From assembly GCF_002101585.1 (NCBI RefSeq), contig NZ_LQOT01000042.1, positions 1 through 64,000 of the forward strand: a DNA stretch of 64,000 nt, written 5' to 3'. The stretch is from Mycolicibacter engbaekii (GTDB lineage Bacteria > Actinomycetota > Actinomycetes > Mycobacteriales > Mycobacteriaceae). Shown piece after piece: positions 40,141 to 49,965 of this stretch. Below the pieces are notes generated by a model. That model was not told the origin of the DNA. It worked only from the letters and a program-made list of their open reading frames with translations, and did no database searches. The first letter of the stretch is position 1; every line of letters starts with the position of its first letter. The translations under genes and the position numbers were made by a program.

Positions 40141-42950
40141 ACGCGCACGGCAATCCCCGCCCCGCATATATGCGCCTGGTCCGCCTGCTGGCGTGGCCGC
40201 TGATCATCTTCTGGTTTTTGCTCACCCTCGGGCTCAACGTGCTGGTGCCGCCGATCGAATCGGTCGCGCGCGAGCACGCGGTCACGATGTCGCCCCAGGA
40301 CGCGCCCTCGTTGATGGCCGCAAAACACATCGGCGCGACGTTCGAGGAATTCGACTCCGACTCGATGGTCATGCTGGTGATCGAGGGCGAGAACAAACTC
40401 GGGCCCGACGCCCACCGTTACTACGACACGTTGATCGAGAAACTGTCCGCCGACCACGAACACGTTCAGCACGTCGCTGACCTGTGGGGCGATCCGATCA
40501 CCGCCGCCGGGGTGCAAAGCGCCGACGGCAAAGCCGCCTACGCCCAGATCAACACCGCCGGCGACCAGGGCAGCACCCTGGGCAACGAATCGGTCGATGC
40601 GGTGCGCAAGATCGTGGCCTCGGTGCCGGCGCCGGAGGAGGTCCGGGCCTACGTCACCGGGCAGGCGGCGCTGACCACCGACATGACCGAGGCCGCCGAC
40701 AAGTCGATGCTCAAGATGATGGCCGTCACCGGGGTGGTCATCATCATCATGCTGGCCATCGTCTACCGTTCCGCGGCCACCGTCGCCTTGGCCCTGGTGA
40801 TGGTCGGTTTCGAGATGGGAACCGCGCGCGGCCTGGTTGCCCTGCTGGGAAACCTTGGCCTGCTGGGATTTTCCACCTTCGTGGTGGCGATGCTGTCGTC
40901 GCTGGCGATCGCGGCCGGGACCGACTACGCGATATTTCTGATCGGTCGCTACCACGAGGCGCGCAACGCCGGCGAGGACCGCGAAACCGCGTGGTATTCG
41001 ATGTTCCGGGGCACCTGGCACGTGATCCTGGGCTCGGGACTGACGATCGCCGGCGCGTCGCTGTGTCTGCATTTCGCCCGGCTGTCCTACTTCAAGGCGC
41101 TCGGCATCCCGTCGGCGCTGGGTCTGCTGGTGGTGATCGCCGGTGCGCTGACCGTCGCCCCGGCCGTCGTCGCCGTCGCCGCCCCCCTGCTGGACCCCAA
41201 GCGGGTCGAGGGGCGCGGCTGGCGGCGCATCGGTACCGCCAACGTCCGCTGGCCGGGCGCGGTGTTCGTGGCCGCCCTGCTGGTCACGCTCGCCGGCATG
41301 CTCGCGGTTCCGGGGATGAAGATCAGCTACAACGACCGCCACTACATTCCGGCCGACCTGCCGGCGAACGTCGGCTACGACGCAGCCGAACGCCACTTCA
41401 GCGCCGCCCGCATGAATCCGGACGTCCTCATGGTCGAAAGCGACCACGACCTGCGCAACCCCGCCGACATGATCATCTTGGACCGGATCGCCAAGAACAT
41501 GTTCCGCACCCGCGGGGTGGAGCGGGTGCAGAGCATCACGCGGCCCCTGGGCAGCCCGATCGACCACACCTCGATTCCGTTTCAGATCAGCATGCAGGCC
41601 GTCCCGATCCAGGAGAACCTGCAGTTCATGAACGACCGGCTCGCGGACATGCTCACCATGAGCGACGACCTGGGCGCCACAATCGCCTCGATGACCCGCT
41701 TGCGCGAGCTGGTCACCCGGATGAGCGGGACCACCGGCCGGATGTCGGCCGACATGGCCGACATCACCGCCACGGTCGACGAAATCCGCGATCACATTGC
41801 CGATTTCGACGATGTGGCCCGCCCGGTCCGCAACTATTTCTACTGGGAGCAGCACTGCTTCAACATCCCGGTGTGCCACGCGGTGCGCTCGGTGTTCGAT
41901 GCCTATGACGGCATGGACCAGTTCAGCGAGAAGATGCGGCCGCTGCTCAGCGACATCAACGACATCCAGGCGGTGATGCCGCAGATCGTCGAGCAGTTCG
42001 CCCCGATGATCGCGGTCGCCGAGTCCATGCGGGCCAGCCTGCAGAGCATGCACTCGAGCTTCTCCGGGCTGGTGAACCAGATGGCGCGGATGACCGACAC
42101 GGCCAGCGAGATGGGCCGGGCGTTCGACGCCTCCAAGTCCGACGACTACTTCTATCTGCCGCCGGAGGCCTTCGACAACCCGGACTTCCAGAAGGGCTTG
42201 GAGCTGTTCATCTCACCCGATGGAACCGCTGCCCGCTTCATCGTCACCTACGACGCCGACCCGGCCACCCCCAAGGGCATTTCGTTCGTGGACCCGATGC
42301 TCGCCGCGGCCCACGACGCCGTCAAGGGAACACCGCTGACCGACGCGAAGTTCTACCTGACCGGAACCGCCGCGGTGTACAAGGACATCCAGGCCGGCTC
42401 GGCATATGACATCCTGATCGTCGGGGTGGCGGCGGTGACCCTGATCTTCATCGTGATGCTGTTGATCACCCGCGCGCTGGTCGCCTCCGCGGTGATCGTC
42501 GGCACCGTCCTGCTGTCGTTGAGCGCGGCCTTCGGTCTGACGGTGCTGGTGTGGCAACACCTCTTCGGGCTGCCACTGAACTGGATCGCGCCGGTGTTCG
42601 GCGTCATCATCCTGCTGGCGGTGGGCTCGGACTACAACCTGCTGCTGGTCTCCCGATTCCAGGAGGAGATCGGCGCCGGCATCAAGACCGGCATCATCCG
42701 CTCGATCGGCGGAACCGGGTCGGTGGTGACCGCAGCGGGCCTGGTGTTCGCCTTCACCATGATGTCGATGGCGGCCAGCGACCTGTATTCCATCGGCCAG
42801 GCGGGCAGCACCATCGGACTCGGGCTGCTGTTCGACACCCTGATCGTGCGGTCGTTCCTGACACCGTCGGTCGCCGCCCTGCTCGGCCCGTGGTTCTGGT
42901 GGCCCCAGAAAGTCCCGGCCCGGCCGCCGGCGTCCGCGCAACGACCGTAG
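40137..42950 (+). CDS. mmpL: MmpL family RND transporter
   Basis: A 937-residue MmpL: a first helix (LLAWPLIIFWFLLTLGLNVLV), a large periplasmic domain, two RND helix bundles with the proton-relay Asp-Tyr pairs in AIAAGTDYAIFLIGRYHE and LAVGSDYNLLLVSRFQEE, and a long second periplasmic domain (about residues 390-740) rich in helices (MTRLRELVTRMSGTTGRM). It uses the proton gradient to export lipids or siderophores. It starts at the ATG overlapping the mmpS stop. The pattern fits MmpS/MmpL4-5-like pairs; the cargo is unknown. Confidence 0.93.
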   Translation: MNAHGNPRPAYMRLVRLLAWPLIIFWFLLTLGLNVLVPPIESVAREHAVTMSPQDAPSLMAAKHIGATFEEFDSDSMVMLVIEGENKLGPDAHRYYDTLIEKLSADHEHVQHVADLWGDPITAAGVQSADGKAAYAQINTAGDQGSTLGNESVDAVRKIVASVPAPEEVRAYVTGQAALTTDMTEAADKSMLKMMAVTGVVIIIMLAIVYRSAATVALALVMVGFEMGTARGLVALLGNLGLLGFSTFVVAMLSSLAIAAGTDYAIFLIGRYHEARNAGEDRETAWYSMFRGTWHVILGSGLTIAGASLCLHFARLSYFKALGIPSALGLLVVIAGALTVAPAVVAVAAPLLDPKRVEGRGWRRIGTANVRWPGAVFVAALLVTLAGMLAVPGMKISYNDRHYIPADLPANVGYDAAERHFSAARMNPDVLMVESDHDLRNPADMIILDRIAKNMFRTRGVERVQSITRPLGSPIDHTSIPFQISMQAVPIQENLQFMNDRLADMLTMSDDLGATIASMTRLRELVTRMSGTTGRMSADMADITATVDEIRDHIADFDDVARPVRNYFYWEQHCFNIPVCHAVRSVFDAYDGMDQFSEKMRPLLSDINDIQAVMPQIVEQFAPMIAVAESMRASLQSMHSSFSGLVNQMARMTDTASEMGRAFDASKSDDYFYLPPEAFDNPDFQKGLELFISPDGTAARFIVTYDADPATPKGISFVDPMLAAAHDAVKGTPLTDAKFYLTGTAAVYKDIQAGSAYDILIVGVAAVTLIFIVMLLITRALVASAVIVGTVLLSLSAAFGLTVLVWQHLFGLPLNWIAPVFGVIILLAVGSDYNLLLVSRFQEEIGAGIKTGIIRSIGGTGSVVTAAGLVFAFTMMSMAASDLYSIGQAGSTIGLGLLFDTLIVRSFLTPSVAALLGPWFWWPQKVPARPPASAQRP

Positions 42951-42961
42951 GATCCGCGGCG

Positions 42962-44779
42962 TCAACGCACGCCGAGGGTGCCCGCCAGATACTGCCGGCG
43001 GCACGCGGTGCGGCCGAGCTTCCCGCTGGTGGTGCGCGGAATCGCGCCGGCGGGGACGAACCGCACCTCGGCGTCCACGCCGTGCACCCGCCGGACCTCG
43101 GCCCGGATGGCCGCAATCGCCGGTGCCGGGTCTTTGCGGCCGGTGCCGGTCGCCCGTTCGGCGACGATCACCAGGCGATCGGTGGGCACGGCGAACGCGA
43201 CGACGTAGCCGCTGCGCACCATCGGCGAGGCGTGCGCCACCGTGTTCTCGATGTCTTGCGGGTAGTGCCCGCGTCCGCCGAGGGTGATCAGGTCTACCGT
43301 CCGCCCGGTCACGTAGAGCTCACCGTCGAGGTAGAAGCCCAGGTCGCCGGTGCGCAGCCAATCAGCGTCGGCCGGGGTGGTCCCGGCATGGCTGCCGCGC
43401 GCGAGCCGGGACCGCAGCCGGGCGCCGAACGCCTGCCGGGTCTCCTCGGGCCGGCCCCAGTAGCCGGCGGTGACGTTGTCGCCGTGCAGCCAGATCTCGC
43501 CGACGCTGCCGTCGGGCAGCTCGGCGCCGGCGTCGACGATGACCGCGGCCAGGCTGCGGGCGACCTGCCCGCAGGAGACCTGACCCAGCGCACCCGGGTC
43601 GTCGGCGGCCACCGGCGCGGCACGTCCGGCACCGAGTTGCTCCCGGTCCAGGTACAGCACGCTCGGCTCGGCCTCGGGGGCGATGGTGGCCACGAACAGC
43701 GTGGCCTCGGCGATGCCGTAGGACGGCTTGATGGCGGTGGACGGCAGACCGTAGGGCGCGAACGCCGCACTGAAGGCGGTGATCGCCGCCATGCTCACCG
43801 GCTCCGACCCGATGATCATCACCACCCGCGACAGGTCGATGTCGGCGCCCGGTGCGGGCAGGCCGCGCGCCGCGGTCAGCTCATAGGCGAAATTCGGTGC
43901 CGCGGTCACGACCCGGCCCCGGCGGGAGGCGTCCGAGAGGGCGGCAATCCAGCGCTGCGGGCGGCGGATGAACGCCGTCGGCGAGATCAGGGTGGAGTGG
44001 CCGCCATAGACCGCTGGGAAGCCGATCATCGACAAGCCCATGTCGTGATAGAGCGGTAGCCAGCTGAGCCCATGGGTGTTGCGGTCCAGCATGTCGATCG
44101 ACAGGATCATCTGCAGCAGGTTGGTGCCCACCGATCGATGGGTGACCCGCACACCGATCGGCGGCCGGGTGGTACCCGAGGTGTACTGCAGGTGCGACAC
44201 CCCGTCGACGTCGATGGGCACCGGCACGAATGCCTGCCCGGCCGAGTCCGGGATCTCATCCAGCACCACCACCCGGGGCCGCAACGACTGCGGCAGCCTG
44301 CCCAGAAACGCCTCGACGGCCGCACGCGCCGCAGACGTGGTCAACGCCACCGTGGGGGTGCAGTCGGCCAGGGCGGTCTCGAGCCGCTCGGCGTGCCCCG
44401 GCAGCTCCGGAGCGAACAGCGGCACCGCGACGGTGCCGCACTTGATCGCGGCGTAGAACCCGGTGATGTAATCCAGGCCCTGCGGCGCGAGAATCGCCAC
44501 CCGGTCACCGGCAACGGTCAGCTCCTGCAGGCGGGCGCCGATGGCACGCAGGCGCTGACCGAGTTGCGCCCAGGTCAGTTCCAGCGCCCTGCCGCCCTCT
44601 TCCGGACCGGCATAGTCGAGGTAGCGGAAGGCCACCGCGCCGCCCACGGTGGCGATATTGCGGGCGATCATCGAGATCAGCGTGTCGCCCGGCGGCAGGA
44701 CGATCCCGCCGTCGGCGTCCAGACACTCCTCGATCTGCACCAGCCCACTTCGGGGCGCGCAACGCTGCGACTGCACCAT
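42962..44779 (-). CDS. Fatty-acyl-AMP ligase (FAAL, FadD family)
   Basis: A 605-residue adenylating enzyme: LQYTSGTTRPPIGVRVTHRSV (P-loop-like A3), SWLPLYHDMGLSMIGFP, PNFAYELTAARGL, LRTGDLGFYLDGELYVTGRTVDLITLGGRGHYPQDIE and the catalytic Lys in RTTSGKLGR. These, and the NHYPQDIE-type end, are typical of mycobacterial FAALs, which activate fatty acids as acyl-AMP for polyketide synthases. No synthase gene is in the window. It ends 11 nt from the convergent mmpL stop, suggesting a shared lipid theme. TAGACT lies 6 nt before the ATG. Confidence 0.9.
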   Translation of the reverse strand: MVQSQRCAPRSGLVQIEECLDADGGIVLPPGDTLISMIARNIATVGGAVAFRYLDYAGPEEGGRALELTWAQLGQRLRAIGARLQELTVAGDRVAILAPQGLDYITGFYAAIKCGTVAVPLFAPELPGHAERLETALADCTPTVALTTSAARAAVEAFLGRLPQSLRPRVVVLDEIPDSAGQAFVPVPIDVDGVSHLQYTSGTTRPPIGVRVTHRSVGTNLLQMILSIDMLDRNTHGLSWLPLYHDMGLSMIGFPAVYGGHSTLISPTAFIRRPQRWIAALSDASRRGRVVTAAPNFAYELTAARGLPAPGADIDLSRVVMIIGSEPVSMAAITAFSAAFAPYGLPSTAIKPSYGIAEATLFVATIAPEAEPSVLYLDREQLGAGRAAPVAADDPGALGQVSCGQVARSLAAVIVDAGAELPDGSVGEIWLHGDNVTAGYWGRPEETRQAFGARLRSRLARGSHAGTTPADADWLRTGDLGFYLDGELYVTGRTVDLITLGGRGHYPQDIENTVAHASPMVRSGYVVAFAVPTDRLVIVAERATGTGRKDPAPAIAAIRAEVRRVHGVDAEVRFVPAGAIPRTTSGKLGRTACRRQYLAGTLGVR

Positions 44780-44785
44780 GCCCGC

Positions 44786-44791
44786 AGTCTA
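44786..44791 (-). promoter_or_regulatory. -10 box of the FAAL gene
   Basis: TAGACT on the minus strand, then GCGGGC, then ATG at 44779; leaderless spacing. Confidence 0.45.
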
Positions 44792-44856
44792 GGGTTTGCG
44801 CGCCCTCTGTCACGAGTCCAAAGGCGGCCCCACACAACCGCGTTCACCGCAGCCGG

Positions 44857-45222
44857 TCAGGGGGACGGTTCGCGTAGCGCCAGGCTGATGAACACGTAGC
44901 CCATACAGATCAACAGATTGAGCGCGGCGATCATCAGGCCAGCCATGATCAGTGCGTTCATCACGCGTCTCCGGTTACGCCGTGCCCTGGCCAGCCGCTG
45001 CTCATGCTGGAGTTCGGTAGCCGCGAGCGCGAACGCGACGTCGACCGATTCCCTCGACGCCAGCGGTGCGCCGACCGCCATCTCACGTAACCGAGCAGGC
45101 GGAATCCGGACCCCCACCGCGGCGAACCGCCGACTCATCCGTCGCGCCGCCCAGCGGCCGGTCGTGCCTGGCCGCGACGGCGGTTGCCACTGCTGTGCCC
45201 ACCGATCCGACGGGGACGTCAT
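44857..45222 (-). CDS. Hypothetical single-span membrane protein
   Basis: A 121-residue protein with a Pro/Arg-rich N-terminus, a charged helical middle (LAATELQHEQRLARARRNRRRV) and one C-terminal membrane helix (NALIMAGLMIAALNLLICMGYVFISLAL). The basic cluster before the helix puts the N-terminus inside. TAAGCT lies 8 nt before the ATG. No family recognised. Confidence 0.6.
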   Translation of the reverse strand: MTSPSDRWAQQWQPPSRPGTTGRWAARRMSRRFAAVGVRIPPARLREMAVGAPLASRESVDVAFALAATELQHEQRLARARRNRRRVMNALIMAGLMIAALNLLICMGYVFISLALREPSP

Positions 45223-45384
45223 AGCGCTTGAGCTTAGCCACGTCGGTTCACGAATCCGAGGGCTTCGGCGGGGTTCCGCGGCACCGACTGCGGGTACCGA
45301 AGATGTAGGGCAAAACCGAGCTACCGCTCAGCGTGCAGCGGCAGAATACGGGGAGGAAGCACGGGTGCAAGGGAGCGAAATTCC

Positions 45385-47685
45385 ATGACCACGATCCAGA
45401 AGAACCCGACGACGAGCACACCGGTCGACCACGGCGTCGACGCCGACATCGCCGCGATGCAGCAGTACTTCGACAGTCCCCGATTCGAGGGCATCACCCG
45501 GCTCTACAGCGCCCGTCAAGTCGTCGAACAGCGCGGCACCATTCCCGCCGACTACACCGTCGCGCGGGAAGCGGCTACCGCGTTCTACGCACGGCTGCGC
45601 GAGCTGTTCGCCGCGAAGAAGAGCATCACCACCTTCGGGCCGTACTCGCCCGGCCAGGCCGTCGTGATGAAGCGAGTCGGCATCGAGGGCATCTACCTGG
45701 GCGGCTGGGCGACCTCGGCGAAGGGGTCCATCACCGAGGACCCGGGGCCCGACCTGGCCAGCTACCCGCTCAGCCAGGTGCCCGACGAGGCAGCGGGGCT
45801 GGTGCGTGCCCTGCTGACCGCAGACCGCAACCAGCAGTATCTGCGCCTGCAGATGACGCCGGAGCAGCGCGCCGCCACACCCGCGGTGGACTACCGGCCC
45901 TTCATCATCGCCGACGCCGACACCGGCCACGGCGGTGATCCGCACGTGCGCAACCTGATCCGCCGCTTCGTCGAAGCAGGCGTTCCCGGCTACCACATCG
46001 AGGATCAGCGTCCCGGCACCAAGAAGTGCGGACACCAGGGCGGCAAGGTGCTGGTGCCCTCCGACGAGCAGATCAAGCGGCTCAACACCGCCCGCTTCCA
46101 GCTGGACCTGATGGGCGTGCCCGGCATCATCGTCGCGCGCACCGACGCCGAGGCGGCCAACCTGGTGGAGAGCCGCGGCGACGAGCGCGACCAGCCGTTC
46201 ATCCTGGGCACCACCAATTTGAGGATCCCGTCCTACAAGGCCTGTTTCCTGGCGATGACGCGCCAGCTCCACAACTCCGGCATCACCGAGATCAACGGTC
46301 ACCTGCTCTATGCCCTGCCCGAGGGCGAGTACGCCGCCGCCGACGCCTGGCTGGAACGCGCCGGAGTCACCGCCTTGATCACCGAGGCTGCCCGGGGCTG
46401 GAACAGCGACGGGAGCAGATCCGTCGATGGCATCTTCGACGAGATCGAGTCGAAGTTCGTGGAGGCCTGGCAGAACGACGCCGGGCTGATGACGTTCGCG
46501 GACGCCGTCGCCGAGATGCTCGAGTTCGCCGAACGCGAAGGCGAACCCAAAGACATGACCGCGGACCAGTGGCGCGAATTCGCCGCCCGCGCGCCGCTTT
46601 ACACCGCGCGGGCCAAGGCCGCCGAACTCAACGCCGATCCCGGCTGGGACTGCGAACGGGCCAAGACCCCCGAGGGCTACTTTCAGGTGCGCGGCGGCAT
46701 TCCCTATGCGATCGCGAAGTCCCTGGCCGCGGCACCGTTCGCCGACCTGCTGTGGATGGAGACCAAGACCGCGGACCTGGCCGATGCCCGCGAGTTCGCC
46801 GAGGCGATCCACGCGCAGTTCCCCGACCAGATGCTGGCCTACAACCTGTCCCCGTCGTTCAACTGGGACACCACGGGCATGACCGACGACGAGATGCGGG
46901 CCTTCCCCGCCGAGCTCGGCAAGATGGGCTTCGTCTTCAACTTCATCACCTACGGCGGTCACCAGGTGGACGGTGTGGCCTCCGAGGAGTTCGCGGCCAC
47001 CCTGTTGCAGGACGGCATGCTGGCACTGGCGCGCCTGCAGCGCAAGATGCGCCTGGTGGAGTCGCCCTACCGCACACCGCAGACGCTGGTCGGCGGGCCC
47101 CGCAGCGACGCCGCGCTGGCCGCGTCGTCGGGCCGCACGGCCACCACCAAGGCGATGGGCGCCGGCTCCACCCAGCATCAACACCTGGTGCAGACCGAGG
47201 TGCCCAAGAAGCTGCTCGAGGATTGGCTGGCGCTGTGGGCGCAGCATTACCAGCTCGGTGAGAACCTGCGGGTACAGCTGCGGCCGACGCGTCCCGGCTC
47301 CGATGTGCTGGAACTGGGGATCTACGGCGACGGCGACGAGAAGCTCGCCAACGTCATCGTCGACCCGATCAAGGACCGGCACGGCCGCAGCATCTTGACG
47401 GTGCGCGACCAGAACACCTTCGCCGAGAAGCTGCGCCAGAAGCGGCTGATGGATCTGGCGCACCTGTGGCTGATCCACCGGTTCAAGGCCGCGGCGGTGC
47501 ACTATGTCACCCCCACCCAGGACAACCTGTACCAGACCCAGAAGATGAAGGAGCACGGCATCTTCAGCAGCGTCAACCAAGAGGTCGGCGAGATCATCGT
47601 CGCCGACGTCAACCAGCCGCGCATCGACGAGCTGCTGGCATCCGACCGGGAGGCGCTGGGCAAGCTGATCACGAAAGAGGTCTGA
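45385..47685 (+). CDS. aceA: Isocitrate lyase ICL2
   Basis: A 766-residue isocitrate lyase of the long mycobacterial type (ICL2; the ordinary form is about 430 residues). The catalytic KKCGH is at 213-217 with Cys215, preceded by [12 protein letters not shown] and [13 protein letters not shown]. The C-terminal third (from about 600) is the ICL2-specific regulatory domain, reported to bind acetyl-CoA in M. tuberculosis. It splits isocitrate to glyoxylate and succinate and also 2-methylisocitrate, for growth on fatty acids. Cytoplasmic, monocistronic; AGGGAG 9 nt before the ATG. Confidence 0.95.
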   Translation: MTTIQKNPTTSTPVDHGVDADIAAMQQYFDSPRFEGITRLYSARQVVEQRGTIPADYTVAREAATAFYARLRELFAAKKSITTFGPYSPGQAVVMKRVGIEGIYLGGWATSAKGSITEDPGPDLASYPLSQVPDEAAGLVRALLTADRNQQYLRLQMTPEQRAATPAVDYRPFIIADADTGHGGDPHVRNLIRRFVEAGVPGYHIEDQRPGTKKCGHQGGKVLVPSDEQIKRLNTARFQLDLMGVPGIIVARTDAEAANLVESRGDERDQPFILGTTNLRIPSYKACFLAMTRQLHNSGITEINGHLLYALPEGEYAAADAWLERAGVTALITEAARGWNSDGSRSVDGIFDEIESKFVEAWQNDAGLMTFADAVAEMLEFAEREGEPKDMTADQWREFAARAPLYTARAKAAELNADPGWDCERAKTPEGYFQVRGGIPYAIAKSLAAAPFADLLWMETKTADLADAREFAEAIHAQFPDQMLAYNLSPSFNWDTTGMTDDEMRAFPAELGKMGFVFNFITYGGHQVDGVASEEFAATLLQDGMLALARLQRKMRLVESPYRTPQTLVGGPRSDAALAASSGRTATTKAMGAGSTQHQHLVQTEVPKKLLEDWLALWAQHYQLGENLRVQLRPTRPGSDVLELGIYGDGDEKLANVIVDPIKDRHGRSILTVRDQNTFAEKLRQKRLMDLAHLWLIHRFKAAAVHYVTPTQDNLYQTQKMKEHGIFSSVNQEVGEIIVADVNQPRIDELLASDREALGKLITKEV

Positions 47686-47691
47686 GCACCA

Positions 47692-48339
47692 CTACTCGGG
47701 CCAGCTGTTGCCGAGAATCGTCTCCACGAAGTCCTGACGGACAAACGACGGGTCGAAGTGTGCGAGCACGTCGGCGTTCACCGTGCCGAATGTGCTGTCC
47801 GGGCGCTGTTTGAAGCCGTCATTGAAGGCGTGCAGGATGCGCCGTTTGAAGTCGGGCCGCGGGTGCGCCGTGGTCACCGCCGCACGCAGGTCCGCGGTCA
47901 AGTCGTCACGGCCGAACCCGAGCACATCGGTCTCGACACCGGCGGTGACCAGGGCGATCTCCGGGTCCAAGAATTCGGGGATGCCCGGCGTGGTGTGCAG
48001 CGCGATGCTCAGCCACACCTTGCGGGCCTCGGCTTCGTCGATGCCGCGTTCCAGCAGGAAGGCGCGGGCGGCGTTGGCACCGTCGACCTCGAAGCGCAGT
48101 TGCGACTCGCGGTAACGGTCGGTCAGGCCCAGGTCGTGAAACATGGCCCCGACATACAGCAGTTCCAAGTCGGGTGTCAGACCGCGCCGGCGGCCCTGCA
48201 GCGCCCCGAACAGGTACACCCGGCGCGAGTGGTGGAACAGCAGGTCGTCTTCGGCGTCACGAATGTATTCGGTGGTCTCGCGCACCAGGGCGGTGTCGGG
48301 GATGACGACGCCGGCGATGGTCTCAACTGCTCTGGTCAT
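47692..48339 (-). CDS. HD domain-containing protein
   Basis: A 215-residue HD-fold hydrolase: LLFHHSRRVYLFGAL, ELLYVGAMFHDLGLTDRY with the His-Asp pair, and WLSIALHTTPGIPEFLDPEIALVTAGVETDVLGFG with the later metal-binding His and Asp. Such proteins resemble cyanamide hydratase-like HD enzymes; the substrate is unknown. It follows the dehydrogenase gene by 31 nt on the same strand and shares its mRNA. Confidence 0.85.
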   Translation of the reverse strand: MTRAVETIAGVVIPDTALVRETTEYIRDAEDDLLFHHSRRVYLFGALQGRRRGLTPDLELLYVGAMFHDLGLTDRYRESQLRFEVDGANAARAFLLERGIDEAEARKVWLSIALHTTPGIPEFLDPEIALVTAGVETDVLGFGRDDLTADLRAAVTTAHPRPDFKRRILHAFNDGFKQRPDSTFGTVNADVLAHFDPSFVRQDFVETILGNSWPE

Positions 48340-48370
48340 TGATCTGGTTCCCTTCTCTCACGACGGGTGC

Positions 48371-49093
48371 TTATCCGGCGAGGCTTCCGCCGCCGTCTAC
48401 TCCGATGGTCTGCCCGGTGATGTATTCGGCGTCCTCGTCCAACAGGAAGCAGATCGTATGTGCGATCTCGGCCGGCCTTCCGACGCGGCCCATCGGAATG
48501 TTGTGCAGCAGTGCGCTTTCCCGCTCTGACCCCACCGGGCTGCGCTCGCGGTACATCTCAGTCTCTGTGGGGCCGGGCGCCACCGCGTTCACGGTGATTC
48601 CGGTCTGGGCGAGTTCGCGCGCCCAGATTCGCGTACAGGCTTCCAGCGCCGCCTTGGCGGCCGCATAAGGCGTACGTTCCTGCGTACCGCGCGTGGTCAG
48701 GCTCGTGACGTTGACGATGCGCCCCCAGCCGCGGTCGATCATGCCCGGCAACATCGCCTGAACCACCTGTACGGCGGTGCGCACGTTCATGTCGTAGGTC
48801 TCAAACAGGTGATCGAGGTCCACCGAGCCGATCCGGCCGAAGTGCGCGAAGCCCACGTTGTTCACGACCGCGTCGACCGTGCCGTCGGCGAGGATCGTCC
48901 CCAGGGTGCTCGCGGTGGCCGAGCGGTCAGCCAGGTCTACCGAGTAGATCGCTCCCGGGAAGTCGCGCGGTGTGCTGCGGGCGATGCCGATCGGCTCGAA
49001 GCCGTTGGCTGCCAGGCGGTCTGCGACGGCGCGCCCGATGCCCTTGGATGCACCGGTGATCAACACGCGCCGTATGGGGGTCGTCTCTGGCAT
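48371..49093 (-). CDS. Short-chain dehydrogenase/reductase
   Basis: A 240-residue SDR: NAD(P)-binding TGASKGIGRAVAD, NNVGFAHFG, catalytic Ser in NVTSLTTRG and the YAAAK active-site Tyr-Lys (TPYAAAKAALE), and the end EDAEYITGQTIGVDGGGS. FabG-like sequence, probably 3-oxoacyl or alcohol oxidoreductase with unknown substrate. It is divergent from the UbiX-UbiD pair, so it might act on the same pathway. Confidence 0.87.
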   Translation of the reverse strand: MPETTPIRRVLITGASKGIGRAVADRLAANGFEPIGIARSTPRDFPGAIYSVDLADRSATASTLGTILADGTVDAVVNNVGFAHFGRIGSVDLDHLFETYDMNVRTAVQVVQAMLPGMIDRGWGRIVNVTSLTTRGTQERTPYAAAKAALEACTRIWARELAQTGITVNAVAPGPTETEMYRERSPVGSERESALLHNIPMGRVGRPAEIAHTICFLLDEDAEYITGQTIGVDGGGSLAG

Positions 49094-49173
49094 CGGGGTT
49101 TCTCTCCAATCGCCTCTCGCCGTCCAGTCTGGGCGGTGATCAGGGGAACCAGCCGTGGCTGATCTGCCGCATA

Positions 49174-49226
49174 TCCCACAGATTCAGACAAACGCCGGAC
49201 CGGAACACGTGGCTGAATCTGTGGGA
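49174..49226. promoter_or_regulatory. Perfect 14-bp inverted repeat upstream of ubiX-ubiD
   Basis: TCCCACAGATTCAG (49174-49187) and CTGAATCTGTGGGA (49213-49226) are exact reverse complements, 25 bp apart, in the 233-nt region between divergent SDR and ubiX genes. The arms could be two operator sites for a dimer, possibly of the AraC-type regulator encoded at 51571-52542, or form a long-stem hairpin in RNA. Confidence 0.6.
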
Positions 49227-49326
49227 ACGACGACGGATTTGACCGTCGCGGCAGCCTCAGAGCCGCACCAGACTGGCGGCAGTTCGCCCACGTGGGGGCG
49301 GGGCGATCGAGTGGGAGGAGGAGGCC

Positions 49327-49965
49327 ATGCGCCTAGTAGTCGCCCTGACCGGAGCAACCGGCGCCGTCTTGGGCATCCGACTGTTGGAAACGCTTGGCGA
49401 GTTGGGGGTGGAGACGCACCTGATCCTCAGCGAGTGGGCACGGGCGACGATCAAGATCGAGACCGATGCCACCGTGGCCGAGGTCCGCGCCCTGGCGACC
49501 CACAGCTACAGTGCCAGGGACCTTGCGGCAAGCATTTCCAGCGGGTCGTTTCGCACCGACAGCATGGTGGTGTGCCCGTGCAGCATGAAGACGTTGAGCG
49601 CTATCCGAATCGGCTTCAGCGACAACCTGATCACGCGGGCCGCTGATGTCACGCTCAAGGAGCGACGCAAGCTGATCCTGGTCACCCGGGAGGCGCCGCT
49701 TAGTGAGATACACCTGGAGAACATGCACTACCTGGCGCGTTCCGGCGCGGTGATCTTCCCGCCGACCGTCGCCTACTACGGACGACCCAGCTCCATCGAC
49801 GAGGTGACCGACTACGTGGTCGGCCGCGTCATCGACCAACTCGGAATCGAGCACTCATTGATCGACCGTTGGAAAGACGATCCGAGCCCAGATCCGGATC
49901 GCGACGTGACCGACCGCCCAGCCGACGAGTCGACACCACTGAAGATCGTGAGGACTGCGAAATGA
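49327..49965 (+). CDS. ubiX: UbiX-family flavin prenyltransferase
   Basis: A 212-residue UbiX-like protein: VVALTGATGAVLGIRLLETL, VCPCSMKTLSAIRIGFSDNLITRAADVTLKERRKLILVTREAPLSEIHLENM are diagnostic. UbiX attaches dimethylallyl to FMN, producing prenylated FMN needed by UbiD. GGGAGGAGG lies about 5 nt before the ATG. The stop overlaps the decarboxylase start as ATGA, coupling cofactor and enzyme supply. The C-terminal 30 residues are a charged extension. Confidence 0.92.
   Translation: MRLVVALTGATGAVLGIRLLETLGELGVETHLILSEWARATIKIETDATVAEVRALATHSYSARDLAASISSGSFRTDSMVVCPCSMKTLSAIRIGFSDNLITRAADVTLKERRKLILVTREAPLSEIHLENMHYLARSGAVIFPPTVAYYGRPSSIDEVTDYVVGRVIDQLGIEHSLIDRWKDDPSPDPDRDVTDRPADESTPLKIVRTAK

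Noticed and set aside
40026..42053. 675-codon minus-strand open frame
   Set aside because: It is a shadow of mmpL; the His/Asp/Gly-rich translation is typical of antisense to GC-rich coding DNA.
45223..45384. RamB-type operator upstream of the isocitrate lyase gene
   Set aside because: No clear AACTTTGCAAA-like sequence was found; only a ribosome-binding site is visible.
45328..47580. 750-codon open frame on the minus strand
   Set aside because: It is antisense to the whole isocitrate lyase gene, has Gly/His/Arg-rich composition without domains, and reflects high third-position GC.
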